Positions 20,969 through 33,100 of a DNA stretch of 64,000 nt are shown one piece after another; within the stretch, counting starts at the first letter, position 1; each line of letters opens with the position of its first letter. The notes under the pieces were generated by a model. The model worked only from the letters and a program-made list of their open reading frames with translations, did not search any database and had not been told where the DNA came from. The position numbers were made by a program, and so were the translations under genes. This DNA is from Echinococcus granulosus (lineage: Eukaryota; Platyhelminthes; Cestoda; Cyclophyllidea; Taeniidae), in contig NW_020170530.1 in the NCBI RefSeq assembly GCF_000524195.1, positions 30,152-94,151 of the forward strand, written 5' to 3'.

Positions 20969-23900
20969 ATGTCAAATCCTCATGTGGCCTTTTCGTATCT
21001 TACGCTCGCATTGATAACTTGGGTGCTTATACTTTCTGCCTCAATCCACAAAATTGAAGAAGGGCACGTTGGTGTCTATTATCGTGGCGGCGCCCTGTTA
21101 AAAGAGACAAGTCCACCTGGCTTTCATCTCATGATTCCACTCATTACCACCTTTAAGGCTGTTCAGGTATAGTTTATGGCTTTATTATACCTATATTCTA
21201 TTCGTCACCACTTACTGTTGTTGAAGTACGCATCTCTTGGGAAATACTTTTGATGATTTGTAATTTATTTACTTGCTGTACTTCTACTTTGTTTTTGTAT
21301 CTCTTGGTTCATTGATCGATCTTCTGGTATACCATATCAGTTCATTAGTGACTTTACTGGCCGCTGTTAGCAAAAGTGGTTGAAACTTCCATTGGAACTC
21401 CGCAATGGCATTGTTTTATTTTGACGCATTTTATTTAGACCACTCTTCAAACTGATGAGGTCAAAAACGTACCCTGTGGAACGAGGTTTGTTTTTGCTTT
21501 CATAACTCTTGCCCTGGTTTAAGTGGTGGTGTTGTAATCTACTTTGACAGAATTGAGGTGGTTAATTTGCTTTCAGCGGAAAGCGGTACGCTGGTTAAAA
21601 ATTCCTAATTGTTGTCTAACATACCATGGTCTGATGTTTTTTGACTACCGAATTGCATTTTAAAGCCTACGAAATAGTGAAGAACTACAGTGCTGAATAT
21701 GATAAAACTCTAATCTACAACAAGGTTCATCACGAGCTGAACCAGTTTTGCAGCAGTCACACCCTTCAGGAGGTGTATATCGACCTCTTTGGTGAGTTGC
21801 TGTGATGCGAATTCGCATAATTTTTGAAAAAGAACAGTAGAATTGTATAGCATTGCCGTTTTATCTAGCTTAGTAGCCCTCTCATGGGAGTACTTATGAG
21901 TTGTTATTCATAATAATCCATAACATTACTATACATAGTTTGATTTTGCGAAATCTGGCAATTGCATTTATTTTTACGAAAATGGTGATAGCTTGCGGAA
22001 TCTTATCTTACAAGTGAATTATTTGAAATCTGGCAAGGACACACTATCAACTGAACACCTATTTTTTGACATATTTGACCGATAAGAATGGTTCAAAAGG
22101 TTATGTTGTCTCCACATCTTGTGGAGCAATATTTAGGTGGATCGATTTATTCGCCGTTTGTCAAAATTAATATTAGATAATAAGCTTATTTTTCTCCCAC
22201 TGGTTTCAATGAACTTGTACATTTGCATCTATTTTTCGGGTTACGAAAGCTGTTGTGGTTGACGTGAGGAAGTTCATTTATTCACTTTCAATGGTTTGAT
22301 GGACGCCGTCGTCTTGGTATGATAAAATTAAAGCGTTGGAGGGTTGGGAACTCAAACAACATCATTGGAGTCTTGGACTGATTGTGCTCAGGTCTCAGCT
22401 TGATAGATTAGATGCTTATATAAGTACCCATTGCAATGTTAACAATGAATAAATGTGCAATTTGAGGCCCTTGCTCAGTGTCTGACTAGAAGGCTGAGAT
22501 ATTTTTGCACTCTTAGATAACGCTCGGGTAAAAAAATAGAGTAGGAGGCTGTCAAACGCATCACTTCCTTATCATTAATTCTGAAATTAGAAGGGATGTT
22601 CTCTTCACTCGAGATATGGCCTAACAACGGATTGAAAACGGGACTCTTATAGACTTCGCATCGCCTCGCGCGTCAATTCACTAAAAGCCACAATTACTAG
22701 TTAAGCAGGCTTTCTTTCGGAGTCGCACCGGTTTCACTGCCGATCAGGCCACTAAATTGTGAATTTCCGAATCGAAGGCAAGTACTTCCGTTGATAGTGG
22801 TGTAAACTACCTCCTCTATATTTCCCCATTTCCTCTTTAATCCGCATAGACCAGATTGACGAAAACCTAAAGAAAGCACTTCAGGAGGATCTCAACGTGA
22901 TGGCGCCTGGCCTCTTCATTCAGGCGGTGCGTGTAACCAAACCCAAGATCCCCGAGAACATCCGACGCAACTACGAGTCCATGGAGGCTGAGAAGACGAA
23001 GCTACTGATCGCCGAGCAGCGCCAGCGTGTTGTAGAGAAGGAAGCCGAAACAGAGCGTCGAAGAGCTGTCATTGGTGCGTAAGGATTTTCTATGTCAAAT
23101 CAATTCATCGCAATTCATTTGACAGAATATGCGCTTTTTGCTTCGCGATTTTTTTGCTTTTCTTGACTAATGTAAGTATGTTGAGGTAGTTCTAGTTATC
23201 GGCAGGAATGCTGAGCTTAGTGCGGTTTTAATCATCATCACTTGCCTTTCTTTAACATTTAAGCGCTTGATTTACCCCCAAAATTTCCCTTCTTTCACAA
23301 TTTTCAGTTATCCTTGCTTACATTTTGCAGCATGGCTTTTCCGATTATAGAACATGAAATTCTCTGTTTCTTTTTACGAACTATTGCCTTTAATTTATTG
23401 ATGGCATCTTTTATCGTTTCACGAATTTTTTTGACCTGACCCATGGCGAAAACGTTCGAGGGACGAACGGGCGGTGCGAAAATGGCAGAAAACGATTTTA
23501 ACTACGTGTCAGATTTTTTTCACTGCTTGAGAGTTGCGGTACAAGGTAGTCTGCTGAGCTTGTTAAATGACGGGCAGCTTCCAATTCATGTTTCTATTAC
23601 TTGAGTGAGGGTTGTTTCTTAAGGCTCGTTTTGTCTTTCCTCAAATGACCAAAATAGACTGCTTTGATGTATCCTCTTTTGACTTGCCGTCTGGTTACTT
23701 CCGGTTGACATTCGTTCACTGTTATCGATTGACAAGTTCTTGTGAAGTCAGAGTAGAGGATGCTAGTGATGGACGACCAAACCAACTCCAACAGTATCTT
23801 TTCGTCAGACTGCATTTGGAGCTCTAGTTCTACTTAACCTTTCGCCGAACAATTGCCATGGTCGTGAAACGTTTATCCTAGTGCATTATAGGTAACAAAT

Positions 23901-25648
23901 GGTCTATGTCGTGAGGGCGTTGAATGCCAAACCTTGTTTCTCAGTGCTAGTTTAATGCATACAAAAAACGTCCATTTCGTTTAGCATTGCTGAAACAATT
24001 AACTAGTTCAATATCTGCTGACTCCAAGAGGCACAGGTTTTAAATTATGTTCGCTTGCACCATAACCTGGATTGGCTTATACCTATCCATTGTGACAGTG
24101 CGGGGCTCCCAAGTAGCTGACTCATTTGCAAAACAAAGTTGGCAGTCAGAAGAGAAAGCCTACTTTCCCTATTTGTTGTGCCGTCAGTAGTCCCACTGCC
24201 TTGGCTCCACAACGGAATCGCCTGTCCATTTGTACTCTCTTGACGATGGACTGCATCAGCGGTGTTCATTGTAGCGCATCTGTGTGTTTGGCTTTGCAGA
24301 ATGGAGATCTCCGGCAGGACCGCGTTGTCTTCAGTTTTATTGTTTTATCATCTTCAAACTAGTCGACGTGCGCCTTTGACTGTCGTTTTTCCTAGCTTAA
24401 CTCCTTTGTCGAAAACCTGCAGTAATTACCTTCCAAGAGTCCTTCAAGTGGTGTCGTTTGTCCTCAGTGAGATTACACTTAACTTGAGTTTATCCGCCTA
24501 GAGGCACCACTTGCATCGCTCTCTCATTTTGGCCGGTTCTGTGTTAACTATTTGTAAAGGAGTCCTTCCATGCTTAATATTTGTTGCATAGTCTTAATGC
24601 GTCGCAATGGGGTCTTGGTTATTTTATTAACCCCTTGAACCAGTTGCTTATCAGTTTAATGAGTACCGACGACCTCGTACAATGTGACAATCTCCAAGGC
24701 CTATTTTCAAAATGAAGATGTCTTGACAATTAGGTACATTTACTAAAAACAATAACGGAGATAGTAAAGGAAAACTTGACTCACAAGCCACGGGATTGGC
24801 GAAAAATCTGTGTAGTGAATCTTATTGGCATCTCAAAATTTGCAATTTGTGTATGATTTAGCCGCTCTCTAAGACCCGCATCTGCCACGTTGTCATCCTG
24901 TCGATATTATCGTTTGTTTACATGGACAAACTTGACTTCCGGTTTAATTTCCATCGAACGACATATGCTACTTTCTTGTACCTGTTTTGGTAGACTTTGA
25001 GGGCTATAGATTAAATTGACTGATTCTAGGATATCATTTAAGGATATTTGTCCGCAATTTTCTGTAAAATGCACAGGAATTCACGTATGTGATTAGATAA
25101 TTTGTATGCAATTTAACGAAAGTAAAATTAGCATCTTCTAAGCAGAGTGTATGCTTCAAAATTCAGAAGCGGAACAGGCCGCAGAGGTGGCAGCCATTGA
25201 GTGGCGCATGCGATTGTCGGCGAAGGAGAACGAGCAAGCAATCGCTGCCATCGAGGATGGCATTCGAGCGTCAAGGGCACGTGCAGATGCAGATGCCGAG
25301 TTCTACCGAGCCTCAAGACAGGCAGAGGCCGATGCGCTGCGCTTGACACCGCGGTATTTGGAGCTAGAACGCTACCGGGCAATGGCGAATAACGCCAAGG
25401 TCTACTTTGCGTCACTCAGTGGGCAAAATCCGTTCCTCCCGTCTCCCACTGAAAGTCCTCCAGCCGCGAAGTCTAATAGTGACCCCCTCGCTGCCTTGTT
25501 TGACAATGTGAGCAGTTTGAAGAGTGTAGGCGGTGGGATGCTTGCCAATTTGCTCAACTCAGTTCTCACTTCTGATGAAGGGAGCGGATTAGTAGATGGG
25601 AGTGGAGGATTGAATGCCAGCACGATACTGAACGAGGAGGAACCGTGA
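20969..25648 (+). CDS. ERLIN1/2-like: Erlin, ER lipid-raft SPFH-domain protein
   Basis: Erlins are ER membrane SPFH (prohibitin-homology) proteins forming ring scaffolds involved in ERAD of IP3 receptors and sterol control. Six exons join in frame: 20969-21166, 21439-21485, 21524-21585, 21666-21791, 22850-23074 and 25146-25648 (386 residues). The start gives a short lumenal stretch and one hydrophobic segment at about 6-27 ([18 protein letters not shown]). Then follow [101 protein letters not shown] and [15 protein letters not shown], all typical erlin motifs. An Ala/Glu-rich helix and the [22 protein letters not shown] segment follow. The C-terminal tail is Ser/Gly-rich and longer than in vertebrates. 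The single gene cannot be assigned to ERLIN1 or ERLIN2. Intron 5 is 2.1 kb and holds a dispersed repeat. Confidence 0.94.
24660..24805 (+). repeat. Dispersed intronic repeat, copy 1 (erlin intron 5)
   Basis: This resembles 40180-40330 in a CPOX intron over about 130 bases. Shared blocks are GACAATCT with AAGGC-TATTTTCA, a TTTTGAC/TCTTGAC-A-AGATTTACTAA-type run, and AAAGAAAACCTGACTCA in near-identical form. No function is evident. Confidence 0.55.
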
Positions 25649-25699
25649 ATGATGCTTTTGTATCTATCTTTCGATACTCGTCTCCTCTTTTTTACAAGA

Positions 25700-25705
25700 A
25701 ATAAA
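25700..25705 (+). terminator. Polyadenylation signal AATAAA for erlin
   Basis: A canonical AATAAA lies about 50 bases after the erlin stop codon. Confidence 0.6.
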
Positions 25706-27537
25706 ATGGTGATACACAACTTTGTTTGCCTAATGGCTTACACGGATCATCTGCTCACATTTGGTAGCCACCACTACAACCACCGCATAATGGCCTCTGG
25801 ATGGGCGGTCAATATTTGGCGTCCGGTTGAAGACTCGATCAAATTCAACAGGAGGGCCTAAGCGAACTGTTGGGCTTGCTCGTGGGACGCATCGCAAGTC
25901 GAGCGACATTTCCTGTGCTGAAAACGACTTAAGGCGCGCAGGCGACGCCCTTCGTCAACGTTACTGTCAGTCCAAGTTATTTGGCCTTGCTTCAGCTCTA
26001 ATGGTACCAATTGGCCGGGACTGTCGCATTTAAAGCTCCAATTTAGAAATGTAAATGGAGTCTTAAACGCGCCATTCTTATCAGGTATGCTTCTAATTCC
26101 AGCCTCGAAACAAGGTGCACCAAGGAATTGACATATTTGCCTCACGGGAAGAGCGTGGGAGAAATTTCGGAGGTATTCAGAGATCCGTCATTAAAGTAGC
26201 AAATAACTCGTATCAAATGGCACCACCTCTGCAAGATTTAATCAACTCTGACCATCCATTTTTATCAAGAAGTATTTACTAATGTTCGAACGTCTTATGT
26301 TGAATTTCAAAGGAGGTGTTTGAATCAGCCTTCATATCCACCGACATTTTGCATTAAATGATGAATTAAACCACACAGAATTAAAATGAAAAAAAAGTTA
26401 CTTTATAATCTGGTATAATAAACAAGCCAGTTTTTCATGAATTCTCGATCTTCAAATTTTGACTACCTCAACTGTCCGGTCGATTTCAGAAACAAATGAT
26501 CTGCTTCAGTTACCTTAATTTGGCGTCGCCTTCAGCGTGGGAGAAGTTGCATTGCCTAGAATGCCAGTATGGTTTGACAAATACACAGGAGAGCAGTGGA
26601 CGTTTCACTACCTGGCCATTAAAGTTTGATTTATGTACTATTAATTGTCTGATAATGAATAGCTGTTAGGCCACGTAGCAAAAAAAAGTGGTTGGTTTAC
26701 CAACGTGTTCTTCGGAGAGTAGTTCTTGGGTAAAAAGACACCATCTTTTTGCAAGCCACCTATGCTATAATTTATTATTCTTTTATATTTTGGGCAAATC
26801 GAAGCAGAATGTTAACAGCCTTTTGCCCAATCCATGAAGTGATATGTTTGTAGAGACCGTAGAATTCAAATAATGATGAAGAATCGTTCAAGATAAGGAT
26901 TTGCGAATTCTACCGCATAGCGAAGTTACAATTCTAAAGGCGAAATTGTAAACAATTTAAGGAATTAGAGCTCCCCTTTACTTTACAATTTCAGGAAACT
27001 TTACAGAAATAAGTAATGAGCATATTATAACCTTGAGAACGAAAATTTTCCGTTAAAATTTGTCGGAAGCAGTTTGCAAGGAGTACCCTTGGTCACATAC
27101 ACGATAATATCTACTTAAAAATTGTGCTGATTTTAAATGTATTTTAAACTGAGCCTTAGTGACAAAATGAGAAAAATATGCATGAATTAACTACTCCCAA
27201 AATAACTACGAATTGAAAAAAAGCAAGACATATGAACTTTATGTTAGGCCTACTGATGAAGTTGGTAAGGTAGCGCAGTGTCCCAGTACCAAAAGTATTT
27301 ACTAACTTACTTTTACTCTTTCATTTTTAAGACTTAAAAGGTGGAAAGTCGGGAGATAATTAACGCGTCTAATATTTTTGCAAAATAAATGTGCAAAACA
27401 ATTCTAACAATGTTTAATTTTCTCCCATAACTTGCTTTACGGGAGAACAAATGCTAACTACTACCATTGTTATATTTCACTGACAAGAATTAACCAAATA
27501 TGTGTGCGTCAAACAGACAATGAGTGGCAAAGGCCTT
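25706..27537. other. Intergenic, no supported gene
   Basis: AT-rich sequence. One 95-codon minus-strand frame at 25858-26145 has no recognisable motif and is not annotated as a gene. Confidence 0.4.
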
Positions 27538-27798
27538 TCATCCGGGCGACTCACAGCTGTTGCTGCCGCAATACCTGATTTTCAACACCTGGTTATCATG
27601 CTCGAACCGCTGGGGCCGCCTCATGCGCCGCTGTTCCATAAAATCTCGCACCCGTTTGCGCGTCCGGCACCAGGAGAGCACACCTATACTACTCATTAGG
27701 ATAAAATAGCCCACGACTAGGAAGAGAGCCACCGACTCCGACTGAAACAGACTCGATTGCTCGAAGGCGCCTGAGGTTGTGGGCTCTCTGGTCTCCAT
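27538..27798 (-). CDS. Possible small single-pass membrane protein
   Basis: I do not recognise this 86-residue frame. It runs from an ATG to a stop. It has a polar N-terminus, one clear hydrophobic segment at about 24-41 (ALFLVVGYFILMSSIGVL) and then a basic stretch (RTRKRVRDFMEQRRMRRPQR), the charge pattern of a type III single-pass protein with a cytosolic tail. It may be a complete small protein or one exon of a larger gene. No upstream exon was found, and the surrounding 3 kb is otherwise gene-free. Confidence 0.35.
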   Translation of the reverse strand: METREPTTSGAFEQSSLFQSESVALFLVVGYFILMSSIGVLSWCRTRKRVRDFMEQRRMRRPQRFEHDNQVLKIRYCGSNSCESPG

Positions 27799-28694
27799 TT
27801 GAAAGTGGGGAGAAAACGCGATTGAATGAATGCTTCACTACACCTCCCCATGACAACGAGGACTTGCTGTGGATTGGACGAGCAAGGGAATGCAGTGCAC
27901 CAATCAGTGAGAAGACGCTTAAGTTGTGGTTCATAGGCAAGCAGGTGGATCCGACGCCAAGTTTTAGTCAAATTCTTATTCGGATGAGGTGTCTTAGGCA
28001 CTTTTGGATTCCTAATTAAATCTCAAGACACAAAAATCACCATACAAGGTAATTGCAGTGGAATAATATTGAAGGTCTCCTCTGGTGTCAAGGTAGCAGA
28101 CCTAGAGGCGAAAAAGGGTTTTACGAATGGGAGCTAAGCAGTAAACACTATTCTCAATATCTAAAAAATACTTGTTAAATGTGAACTTATGTGTTAGGTC
28201 TTAGTTCGACTGGCATTCTATTGTTTTTCAACAGCAGAACAAGTTGCAATATGAAAGGAAGTCGTGGAACCTAATTTCCGATAGGAGTTATAATAATCCG
28301 CCATTGTAGCATCGTCGTTTCAAACAAAGAAATTTCATTTAAAAACTCACCCAAATCCATTCGCTCTTGCTGGCATACTTCTTAAGGTTTGAGGATAAAC
28401 AAATGCTAATGACGACTCTTTTCATCAGAGGTAGAATATGAAATTTTTTAAACATCACCCGTCGTAGAAGGGTAGAAAGTTGGCCAATGGAAGTACAACT
28501 TTACTTTTACTTCAAAATTAGGCGTCAGTCAATGTGTTGCCGTCGAAAATTGAAGCCAAACAAACAGAAAATGCAGTTTGGCAATCGCTATTGAATCCAC
28601 TTTTGACATTTTTTATTTGATATCTTATTTACTACTGCAGAAGCCTGTTAAATTTAAAAGCAATTTTGCGGGGAACATTAGTTTTATCGATGAC
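27799..28694. other. Intergenic
   Basis: No gene or repeat recognised. Confidence 0.35.
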
Positions 28695-29680
28695 CCCTTT
28701 GTGCTTTGTCAAGGGGGCAATAAAGGCTCCGCCATCGTACCTCAACTCGGCGACATGGCCTCCTCCTAGCCGTGCCAGTAGCCTCTTAGCCCACCTGAAA
28801 GACTCGAGGCGTTGCTTTGGTGGCTGGCAATGCCAAGTGAATCCGATCTTAAAGAACATCTATCCTGATTTCAACTGATTGAAGGAAGAATTGCGTATGC
28901 TACGGATGGGAGAACCCGTGACGACTCCCAATAGATGGGCTGCTAATGACTCCCACCTTTGGCACCCACTTTAGTCCCGTGATCTGTAGGAATGCCATTA
29001 AACAACTGGAGCCACCCTCACCATGGCTGAGACGTCTGGAAAAGTTCGTTACGGTACTGTGCCTGTATGAGGGTATCAATGAGGCAAACACGCGATACCT
29101 CCTCCATCCCACTACAGGCTAGATTAACCGCAAATGGATTTGATATGGCAGGGCAGCACTGAAGCGAGAACAAAGTGGCAAAGTGGAATGGGCGCGAATC
29201 GCTATCCCCCTAAAAATATTTTAAACATCGACCTTTGTTCTATGGCTCTGCTTTTAAGTCAGTGGCTCCACGACTATCGATGTGCATACGAGATGGCTAG
29301 CACATTCCTTCCTTCCCCAATACAGTTCTTGAACAGGACGAAACTCAAAATCCAGTAGAAATGCCAGGTCGGGTCAGTGACGTTGAGCTTGAATATCTTC
29401 ACAGTCGCACGAAAATTTGATGACTAGTGCAAATGTTTCGTAGGTGCTTTTGCGTTTAAACCACCGACGACGTTGCGATGACCGAAGCGGGCGGTGGATT
29501 AAGAGGAGCGCAAGAGAAGAGAGGGGTAAGGCATTTTTTTAATTGTTTGCTTAACTCTTCATTTTGGTTTCGCGGTCACCTAAGGCTCTGCCGTTGTACT
29601 TTCTCTGGGTGGCATCGTCTCCAGGCCGTGGCAGTAGCCTTCCAACCCTCCTGAAAGATTCGAGACACTACAAATCATCC
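28695..29680 (+). mobile_element. Short LTR element with a shortened LTR pair
   Basis: LTR-like ends at about 28695-28817 and 29535-29672 match each other: GGCTCCGCCATCGTACCTC against GGCTCTGCCGTTGTACTTTC, then GCCAGTAGCCTC against GGCAGTAGCCTT, then CCTGAAAGACTCGAGGCGTTG against CCTGAAAGATTCGAGACACT. Both lack the block found between the two last parts in other copies. The interior has the family blocks TTGATATGGCAGGGCAGCAC, CATTCCTTCCTTCCCC and GACGACGTTGCGATGACCG, and a purine-rich AGAAGAGAGGGGTAAGG tract before the second LTR. Confidence 0.7.
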
Positions 29681-30110
29681 GACGTTTACACTAGGATGAT
29701 CTGCCCAAATTAACTGGTATTTCGTGCCGAAAATAAGTCACCGCAATTTCAAAAGCCATAGTTCTACAAAATTAATCTTTTATACAGAAGAATATTACAA
29801 CTGTCGTAAGACGGTTTATCAGGGCAATTTTTAAAGCTCATGTTACTATTTTCATTTAAAAACGAGTTAGAGATTCTTATGGAATTTAAAACCTAATCCA
29901 AATAAGCATAACTTCAAACAAAAGTAGATTCACCACAAAAATTAATCTTCTCTTTTAAGTTAGAAATCTACCTCCTTGCCCGAGACTACCTACTTCCGAG
30001 ATTGAGTCGAGTCTTCAGGCAGCATTGTTATTAGTAGCAGTACCATCAGTAGACGAGTGAGTAAACTATAAGAGTTTTGGAGGGTCTAAATGGTGAGCTT
30101 TGAAAGACCT
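29681..30110. other. Intergenic, 3' side of the WD40 gene
   Basis: No gene seen; it probably includes the 3' UTR of the minus-strand WD40 gene. Confidence 0.35.
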
Positions 30111-33100
30111 TCAAGCCAAACCGGCGATGGTTATAGAACCGCTGGCGCAACCGATAGCGATGAAACGACCCTCCAGCACACTATCGATAGTTTGAACCAC
30201 AGAGTCTGTCGGAATACGAATAATGGGCTAAAAGGAAAATAAGAACGTGTTTTAAGGAAAATCTGTGCAATAAGAGTCCAAGGATGTGAGCATAGTGGTC
30301 AGCGAACCCCCTACGCGCTGTTTCAATAGTGTAAAAGTTCTCCTCTGGTACAAGAACTTAAAATTCTTAAAGCGGACCATAGTACAAAAGCAGAAGATTA
30401 GATTGAGGATGAGTTGAAAGCAACAATGGTGGAGATGAGGATATCTCAAACTATGCACGAGCAATCGTCGCCGAGACTACTAATCCCTTTCGTAACATTT
30501 TACTCCTTTTCAGTAATTTTGGGCGTAGCGTATGTTCTTTGGCTCCGCATTACCGCCTTGTAAATGGGGCGGATCTTTTATTATCAAGGCAACTAGGGAA
30601 ACAAACAGAAGTGCACTAAACTTGTTACTTAAGGAAGTTAATGGAACCATTTTTCTGGTAACGAGAGCAGTTAATGTGCGGGTGCGATGAAATGAATGCC
30701 ATTGCTTAGGTGGATAATAGTCGCTATCCTTAGAAGTCGCTGCCGTTGTTGCTATGGCAACCACACATTAGCCCTACTGAAGCATAAATGTGATAAATGT
30801 AGATCCTCCTTGTCCTTGTAATTTAATGAACGGACTCACCAACTTTGTATCACGATGAACCACGCGCACTTCATTGAATCCGGAGCCTCCACAGACGATG
30901 GCACGACTGGGTAGAAGACGCGCGGCATAGAGGTATTCACCACCGCCACCGTCTCTGCTTTGTCCCTTCACCGTCTCTGCCACGTCAATGCACTCCGCGG
31001 GGCGCATGTATGCCTGTTTCCAGAGCGTATTCTCCACGTCACCACTGGCCAAATTACTGACTTTTGCAGGCGCCTCGATCGAGTGCAGATTACGCAAGTC
31101 CCAAATCTGCATACAAACAACATAATTACAATTAATGTTTCCTACCCATTTTATGCGTCCGGACACTCACATCATCTATACACCTAACGTGACGAAATGG
31201 GTACATCTAGAATTTAAAAATAATGCCTTGAACTAAGGTAGCAGAAGGTAATACATTGCGATATGCAACCAAAAATCTGCCAATATTACACACACCAAAT
31301 CCCAGGCAGTGCTAATCCTGCACAACGGAAACCTCCGGTAGAATACGAAAATGAAGTTTGCGTAATGACGGAAGAAATAAGACCATCAGAAATGGTATTT
31401 ACAGAGACCACTCATTAGGACAGCACCGGGGGCGGTGGTCAAAAAGACGAGGGAGCTGTGGAATATGTACTTGTTTAAATAGACGTTTCAAGCAAGAGGA
31501 AGCCAAGAAATACAAACCGTATGACAGATTGGACGTCATCGCCCCCATCCTGATGAGAGAGCGTACCTTAAACACGCTTAAATCGTAACGTCTTTGTACC
31601 CCTTTAGTTATAGCAACTCAATTAAGCATGTCCTCAGGCAACTCGTCTACTTGTTGCAATAGCATGGAGAGAGGTGGAAAAAGGAAACATCGAGGCTATT
31701 GCAGCGATCTCTTAGTATATGCACCATTTTATAGAAGCAAAAACAAACGAACTTATGGGATTTATGGCTGCACAATCAAGACAACAAGGTCTGGTAAGTA
31801 TCTTCGTAGGAAGAGCCTCAAGATTAAAAAGTACATTGTAGAAAGCAGTACCTAGTAAAGGTTCCGAACTGCAATTGGACAAAGTGACATTAGATAAGCA
31901 CTTTGCAGTACTTGAAAAGACTCCTCAAACACTACCTAGCAAAAAAAATAAGTGATATGGCGAAATAAGATTCGAGACTTTTCTGAGATTCCATGGGCTT
32001 AAATTTGACGCCTGCGTGTTTCAGTTATTATTTCATGTTGAGGGCTAGGCCACGCAACTGGTCATGGTTTTTTTTAGTTTGAGAGAATGGAAACAAGTTG
32101 TTTTACTCGTCTAAGACCAATTATATGCTAACAGACTTTGAGAATAGGGTTATGAAAGCAGGTATTTATTAGTTTTAGTGTTTTGTGCAATTTCATTACT
32201 CACTCTAGTCAAATTATCATTGCCTGCGTTATTGACATTCGCATCGTCCCCGATGCTGTTACTACTCCTATCCTGTAAGGCTGACTTACTCACGTGGATA
32301 GAACTATTTTGCTTGCCTTTGTATGATGACCGTATCATTTGAACCACAAAAGACAAAAAAATGATGTTTTCTAGCTGGATTATTTTGCCATTCGATTCCA
32401 CTCTCTACCCTTGTCGTGCGTTAAGGCTGGTAACACCAACATTTTGAAATCGCAAGATTTTACACGTAGTAGCACAAACGCCTCAACTTGACAATATCTT
32501 AGGAGTTTGTTTGTGCGATGACGACTACTCCAACTGAACTATGACTCGTAATTTAGACAGTTGCGCATAGAATATGCGTACACTTATCGTCCATAATTTT
32601 TAAAACTCACTTCCTGTTCTGAATTTTCTGTGCTCAACTGAATATGAGATTTAGAGTCTGCTATGTGAAAGCCAAGGAGGGAAATAAATGGGTTTTTAAG
32701 TATGCACTGCTGAACGCCTATTCCCTGGAGCCGATAAATAATACTAAGAAATGAGATTGAGCAATTTGCAAAAACTGTAAATTAGAAGATAAGCGCGGTC
32801 ATTCAAACTACTTTGTAATTCTTCACCCAGTAAAAACGCATTGAGCTGACTTTAAAAGAAGTTGTTTTATCCTCATAACAGGACCATTTTTTCTTCGAAT
32901 CTATGGAGATTTAAAAGATTCTCTTCAAGAACTAAGCTTGCGGGCATCATAAATGGTTGGATGCCCTCTTTGAGACTTTTAGAAAGTGAATCAGGATTTC
33001 AGAGAAGAAGGATACGATACTCACAAGTATTACATGTATGAATGCAAGTATTTCAATCACAATTTCCATTACGCACCACTAAGATCGAAGTTTCTATGCA

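Noticed and set aside
25858..26145. 95-codon minus-strand frame after erlin
   Set aside because: No recognisable motif, no splice context and no membrane or repeat pattern; it could be chance.
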